From: Phlegmacium glaucopus
Taxonomy: Eukaryota; Basidiomycota; Agaricomycetes; Agaricales; Cortinariaceae
Assembly (NCBI GenBank): GCA_015039465.1
Contig: MU130695.1
Location: 558,375-569,620 of the forward strand
DNA length: 11,246 nucleotides
Reading direction: 5' to 3'
Numbering within the stretch: the first letter of the stretch is position 1; each line of letters opens with the position of its first letter. Below are positions 8,010 through 11,246 of the stretch, piece after piece. The translations under genes were made by a program, and so were the position numbers. Below the pieces are notes generated by a model. That model saw only the letters and a list, made by a program, of their open reading frames with translations, ran no database searches and was not told the origin of the DNA.

Positions 8010-8710
8010 GTCTCTCAATCCTCATATCGGTACTGTTGCAAATCGTATGTATCAGGATAAATCTATCGAAATGGCACTCAAACGATGTTAACCTACCAAG
8101 CTGTGTAATATAAGAGTAGCGAAGTAGCGAGAGATGGGCCAGCGCAAGACTGTCAAAGACATGAGCTATCACGCACAACTCTGTCGGTTAGGATGAAGTT
8201 TTTAGTAGCTGTGTTACTAGGGCTGGAGCGATTCCAACATCCTATTTTTCAGGCAAATATATGAGGAATCTTATGTACCTGTTTTCTTCTAACAAAAATT
8301 GGTCGTACAGACTCGTACTCGCTGAGGGCGGTGCAGACAATAATTGAAGTGACGGAATCAAAACAGGCGATCTATTTCCTGCCTTCACTCCTTTGACCTC
8401 CAGCGTCAAAAATATTCTGTAGAGAAGTTTAACATCACAGAAAGTTATGACACTAGAGGCCAAACCCAACGACGAAGAAAAAAGGTAAAATGGTTAGACG
8501 CAGTTGGAAGCCAATTGACGAGATATAAAGAATTATTCATGAATTATGATAACTGTCCGATAGTGAACGCAGTCTCAGTGATACCAAATGACTTTTTTCT
8601 TGCCTTGAGCACGCCCATTACGCTGGGAAAATAATCTGGAGTTCCTATCCGTAGAACCCCCCAAAAAAAACGTTAACAAGATGTCAAAGACGTTTGAATT
8701 CAACGCAGGA
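8010..8710 (-). pseudogene. G-protein alpha subunit pseudogene, copy 2 (no LTR)
   Basis: Paralogue of the relic at 5196-5850. Minus-strand coding from about 8651 to 8547 gives RIGTPDYFPSVMGVLKARKK, then SFGITETAFTIGQLS with no interruption. Exon 8279-8416 gives [13 protein letters not shown] followed by a TAG where the conserved Trp should be, then IACFDSVTSIIVCTALSEYE. The same 10-nt insertion as in copy 1 shifts the frame to YDQFLLEENR. A 37-nt GT-AG intron (8242-8278) joins this in frame to MLESLQ, exactly as in G-alpha proteins. Beyond 8220 the sequence decays; HTICNSTDMRI near 8010-8060 may be a remnant of the TCATD-type G5 box (weak). Poor VEFK similarity extends the 5' side to about 8706. 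The P-loop exon is absent. Confidence 0.85.
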
Positions 8711-8942
8711 CATTGACGTAAAATGTCGCGTGGATTGGGAAACAAAAGTGGAATTTTCATAGAGAAAAAAAGGACTTAGAGAATGATCGTCAAGAACCAG
8801 TTATGCAATTAAAACTTTCCTCAGTGTCGCGGCTCACTCACATATTGGAGATATAAAGCTGGATAGAATTTCATTATGATTTTAGTGACCATAGGTCACA
8901 CCAAGGTTTGCTGATGTAGAACGAAGCGGCACAACAATGAAT

Positions 8943-9410
8943 TTAAATGTACCAAAGTTTGGTTGTCTTTCGCGAGACCCTGCCATGCATGGCTTGATCG
9001 TTTTGAAGTAAGATATTGTCGATAAATTGGGAACCCATAACTGCTGAAAAATACGCGATAATCAAGCTGTGGATGTGAAATCAGGAATGCAATGAAAGAG
9101 GTGTAGACGGTACGCACATGTTCGATGAGGCGGTAGCTCGAGTATCACATACATCACAAAGGGAGTTACATCTCGCGTAGAACGTGTTCACCTTTTCCAC
9201 AGTAAACGGCTCTGTCGGAAATTGACATGGATATTCAATGGGGTCTGCTTGGAATCTTTGTTGAGTAGAATCCCAGAGTGGTTGCACGAGTTCAAGAACT
9301 GGGTATCGAGAGCTGATTTCGTCGGCCAACCTTTGAGCCACAATATAATAATAGGTAATCTTCTGGGTGATGACCTCTTCAAAGTTAGGTATATCGTGGT
9401 ATGAAGACAT
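8943..9410 (-). pseudogene. Gene A copy 2, lacking exon 3
   Basis: Exon 1 (9118-9410) starts MSSYHDIPNFEEV and exon 2 (8953-9066) ends in VSRKTTKL; the intron 9067-9117 is 51 nt, as in copy 1. Both exons are free of stops and frameshifts. They differ from copy 1 at about 13 of 96 residues in exon 1, including the cysteine region (CNSLCDVCDT). The second donor GTACAT is still present, but the sequence diverges 35 nt later and exon 3 is gone. Unspliced read-through would end at a TAA at 8943-8945 after about 138 residues. It is called a pseudogene because 40% of the protein is missing; a truncated product remains possible since the exons are clean. Confidence 0.75.
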
Positions 9411-9514
9411 GATGGTGGAGGAAAAGTGAAAGATTGATCGTTGGGTTTGACATCGTCTTTCTCACGAAGGTTACTAAACAGCTAATTTACATATCAACTC
9501 TCACGTTTTGAGTC

Positions 9515-9923
9515 CAACTTTGTGTATTCTGTTGATTCAAGTTATGCACCAATTGTTATATGTCACTTTATTTCTAGTAAGAGAATGATGTGGACGCCCT
9601 TAGACTACGCCCTCAAGAAAGTATTTTTAGAGAACAAACGGTTTATCCACTGGATGGTAACGGATAAAACTATTCAGAAACCCCCTTTCTGCGAGAAATC
9701 ATAATGCTTAGATAGAAACCCCCTTTCTGATAGGACAAACAACGTCGGCATATTAAAATGCCGAGTATAACTCCGAAAGACATGAGCACCCGAATGTGAT
9801 CACATGATGCATTCTGTTTATCAAAGGACCGTTATGCGACTTTGAGGATGCGCAACTCTCCTTCCACTAGACAGGACAGGGGATTTCAGGTGCGTATGGC
9901 ATATTCTATGTCTTAATCACTTT
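9515..9923. other. Transposon-like debris with short repeats, no gene
   Basis: No recognised coding sequence. AGAAACCCCCTTTCTG occurs twice, at 9676-9691 and 9714-9729, and CGGCAT-ATTAAA-ATGCCG near 9747-9764 is a perfect 6-bp stem with a 6-nt loop. Such motifs are common near ends of fungal DNA transposons, but no paired terminal repeats were found. The 60-codon open frame at 9522-9704 has no recognisable features. Confidence 0.4.
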
Positions 9924-10019
9924 CTAAAGGTTCTTTAGGATTGGGCAAGACCTTCTCGTATGGCCAGTCTTGCCACAGAGCCCACATTTTTGTGTTTGGG
10001 AATTTTTAAGTAAGCAATA
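9924..10019 (-). pseudogene. C-terminal zinc-knuckle fragment of a transposon-type protein
   Basis: The minus strand reads 31 codons to a TAG at 9924-9926 and contains QKCGLCGKTGHTRRSCP, a canonical CCHC zinc knuckle (C-x2-C-x4-H-x4-C). In fungal genomes this motif often ends proteins of DNA transposons and related repeats, where it binds nucleic acid. Only the C-terminus is present: upstream sequence would lie beyond 10020, where the window switches to the abnormal orientation. It reads normally on the minus strand, which fixes the left limit of that abnormal segment. Confidence 0.6.
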
Positions 10020-10035
10020 AGACTTGTTGTTCATC

Positions 10036-11026
10036 CTCGGGGCAAAACGGGTTCGGAGAAAAAGAAGTCTCTGACTCGGGTGACAGACCTTCCGTTAAGG
10101 TTAATAACTCAACGAAGTTCTGGCAACCCTCTGTTACAACTTACATCCATTCAAATGGGGTCACGTACTACGGTAGCTTTTCCCAGACCTCTTCAATACC
10201 TTTACCATATACTCCTAACTACTTTCACTATGGATAAAATAAACGAACCCATACGTAGTAAGTTTTGTGATATTTCGATAAGTAATAATTAATTAGATGG
10301 AAGATCGGAATGTGGGTAGATAGTTCGAGCTCATAACATTCTACTTTACCCTACTTCTAAAGAAGTTCCGACCCAGGTTCCGAGAACTTGTTTGCCATCT
10401 AAAAAAGTAACTGTATTTATAAGAGTCTGATTATAGAAATACAAATCAAACTAAGAATGATGTTCGGAGGTTTTTTAAGTTTCCGAAACTTCGTACGAAG
10501 ACGTTCAAGTAGACTTCCATTCGATATAGAATACTATAGTTGTCCGACTAGAGTTAAAACCGTTTCGTCGAAGATTAGGAAAATTACCTATGTCACGTTT
10601 GACCTAGGACAGTAGGAACTTCTTTAGGAGGAGTACCTGACTTCAGTTGGTTCTAGGAGCATTTCTGGATGCACTAATGGAGTCATCAGGAGAACTTCTA
10701 TGTTGTTTAGGTCAGTTCACCACCCCCCATACATAAATAAGTTAATAAGGACTAAAAGAGAAATTAAGTTTAAGATCATGGTAAGTGTTGTTATGGGTTG
10801 TGACAGAACGTAACGGGCACTGATAGACCGGTATGTTCCAAGTAGTCAACGGAGTCTTTCTCGTAAGAGATCAAGTCCGGTATGGCTGTGAGATGTTGCG
10901 TTGAGGTACCTAGGTCGTCGGAAACCAATACAAGTTTAGGAATTTTTACGTATGTTCTGATTGAAAAACTTACGATACCTACTTCGACTACGGGTACTCC
11001 GGAAACTTCATTAATTATAGTTTATT
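10036..11026. CDS. hAT transposase C-terminal 259 residues, five exons, only in the complement-not-reversed reading
   Basis: After base-wise complement, left to right: exons 10036-10249, 10307-10395, 10448-10517, 10570-10727 and 10778-11026. They are separated by GT-AG introns of 57, 52, 52 and 50 nt. Exon lengths give a single open frame of 260 codons ending in TAA (11024-11026). Landmarks in order: TVWKAIPIIELLQDRWE, PVHDAIEKGLEKLWKWY, YFICLALHPSIKLEYCKMKW, YYKPP, then DLRDYL. Last come WWG followed by YPTLSCIARDYLA and GSSVASERAFSSSG, the hAT C-terminal dimerisation region with its W, P and SER-F residues. The N-terminal BED finger and first catalytic Asp region are missing; a 3' splice site (AAGTAG at 10030-10035) precedes the first exon. 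The coding quality suggests a young copy. It cannot be expressed as written; the open frames of the plus strand here (10080-10292, 10882-11073) are chance. Confidence 0.9.
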
Positions 11027-11079
11027 TATATGAATCAGATGACAAAATGTTATTTATAGGTCAAAAACACTAAAAAATA

Positions 11080-11234
11080 CGTCAAGTAGTCAAGCTTGAC
11101 CAAGATCTTGACTTGACTTGACAATCTTGGCCAAGATTTGTCAAGTCAAGTCAAGTCCAAGTCAAGTCGGTTCTCCCACAGTCAAGTCAAGAGTCAAGTC
11201 CGGTTCCCCCACTACTTGACTTGACTTGACTTGA
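11080..11234. repeat. hAT subterminal repeats: GTCAA/TTGAC pentamers with hairpin
   Basis: As written, the last 165 bases are dense in GTCAA and TTGAC pentamers in runs such as TTGACTTGACTTGAC. Complemented, they read CAGTT/AACTG. The stretch 11108-11154 is a near-perfect inverted repeat with 23-nt arms centred on GGCC and one bulged base; GTCAAGCTTGAC at 11089-11100 is a perfect palindrome. Dense short subterminal repeats are typical binding sites for hAT transposases. Confidence 0.75.
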
Positions 11235-11246
11235 AACCATCGGGAT

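Larger units (their letters stand above)
5196..9512. repeat. Segmental duplication: direct copies 5196-6955 and 8279-9512
   Basis: Two direct copies of a gene A plus G-alpha block. Matching stretches include 5205-5516 with 8283-8580, 5778-5998 with 8598-8884, and 6370-6955 with 8920-9512. Left homology ends at the G-alpha exon 3' edge and right homology ends in CTCACGTTTTGAGT. Copy 1 is longer because of the solo LTR and gene A exon 3; copy 2 has small private insertions (for example near 8680 and 8819-8847). Divergence of roughly 10-15% by eye suggests an old event. Confidence 0.9.
10021..11246. mobile_element. hAT transposon 3' part, written in an impossible orientation (complemented but not reversed)
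   Basis: Neither strand makes sense here, but complementing each base and reading left to right gives a coherent hAT element. It shows the transposase C-terminal region (10036-11026), an AT-rich 3' flank, subterminal repeats of GAACT type (about 11080-11234) and an end reading CTTTGGTAGCCCTA. Reversing the written bases from 11246 gives TAGGGCTACCAAAG, the style of a hAT terminal inverted repeat. Strand is given as '.' because the reading is not on either strand as written. The left limit lies between 9990 and 10036: a CTGAAC branch-like motif at 10021-10026 already fits the abnormal reading, while the zinc-knuckle fragment ending at 10019 fits the normal one. hAT elements move by cut-and-paste and make 8-bp target duplications; none can be checked here. 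Confidence 0.9.

Noticed and set aside
7993..8178. 61-codon minus-strand frame as a membrane-protein exon
   Set aside because: Splicing its good 64-nt intron leads to an immediate stop; the region is better explained as the decayed tail of the G-alpha relic.
10080..10292. 70-codon plus-strand open frame, and 10882-11073 with 63 codons, as genes
   Set aside because: Both lie inside the mis-oriented hAT block and have no recognisable motif; the true coding is in a reading that exists on neither strand.
10021..11246. A normal chromosomal inversion carrying the hAT element
   Set aside because: An inversion leaves the gene readable on the opposite strand. The minus strand here shows no transposase; only complement without reversal does.

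Overview
The window looks like nuclear DNA of a basidiomycete, probably an agaric-type mushroom. The evidence is a set of very short GT-AG introns (about 37-57 nt), a fungal-type monofunctional catalase, a G-protein alpha subunit broken by such introns, a 241-bp solo LTR and a hAT transposon. No bacterial-style operon, rRNA, tRNA or CRISPR array was seen. Most of the window is decayed genes and transposon debris; only one multi-exon gene (6054-6865) looks intact.

Layout. 1-700: pyrimidine-rich sequence with a TATA box, possibly an old LTR. 700-1990: AT-rich, nothing recognisable. 1990-2860: LTR-like debris with a 20-bp tandem array, a TATA box and repeated 29-bp and GGACTTTAAA modules; it abuts the point where catalase homology stops. 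2863-4666 (minus): catalase pseudogene with five recognisable introns, several frameshifts and a 157-bp insertion. 4680-5190: intergenic, short direct repeats. 5196-6955 and 8279-9512: two direct copies of one block. Each copy carries, on the minus strand, an unrecognised gene ('gene A') followed by a G-alpha pseudogene. Copy 1 keeps all three exons of gene A but its G-alpha is split by a solo LTR with a 5-bp target duplication; copy 2 has the empty site but has lost gene A exon 3. 6980-7590 (minus): two open stretches of uncertain status. 9510-10020: transposon-like debris ending in a zinc-knuckle fragment (minus).

The most striking observation is at the right end. From about 10021 to 11246 neither strand encodes anything sensible, but the base-by-base complement read left to right (equivalently, the written bases reversed without complementing give the opposite strand) encodes the C-terminal 259 residues of a hAT transposase. 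It has five exons, four GT-AG introns of 50-57 nt, all phases correct, a stop codon, subterminal repeats and a hAT-like terminus at the last base. No biological inversion can do this, since a real inversion also complements. The segment therefore appears to have been reversed without complementing, or complemented without reversing, by an assembly or data-handling step or on purpose. The switch lies near 10020, immediately beside the zinc-knuckle fragment.

Functionally the window holds little that works together: one plausible expressed gene (gene A), its truncated duplicate, and relics of catalase, G-alpha, LTR and hAT sequences.
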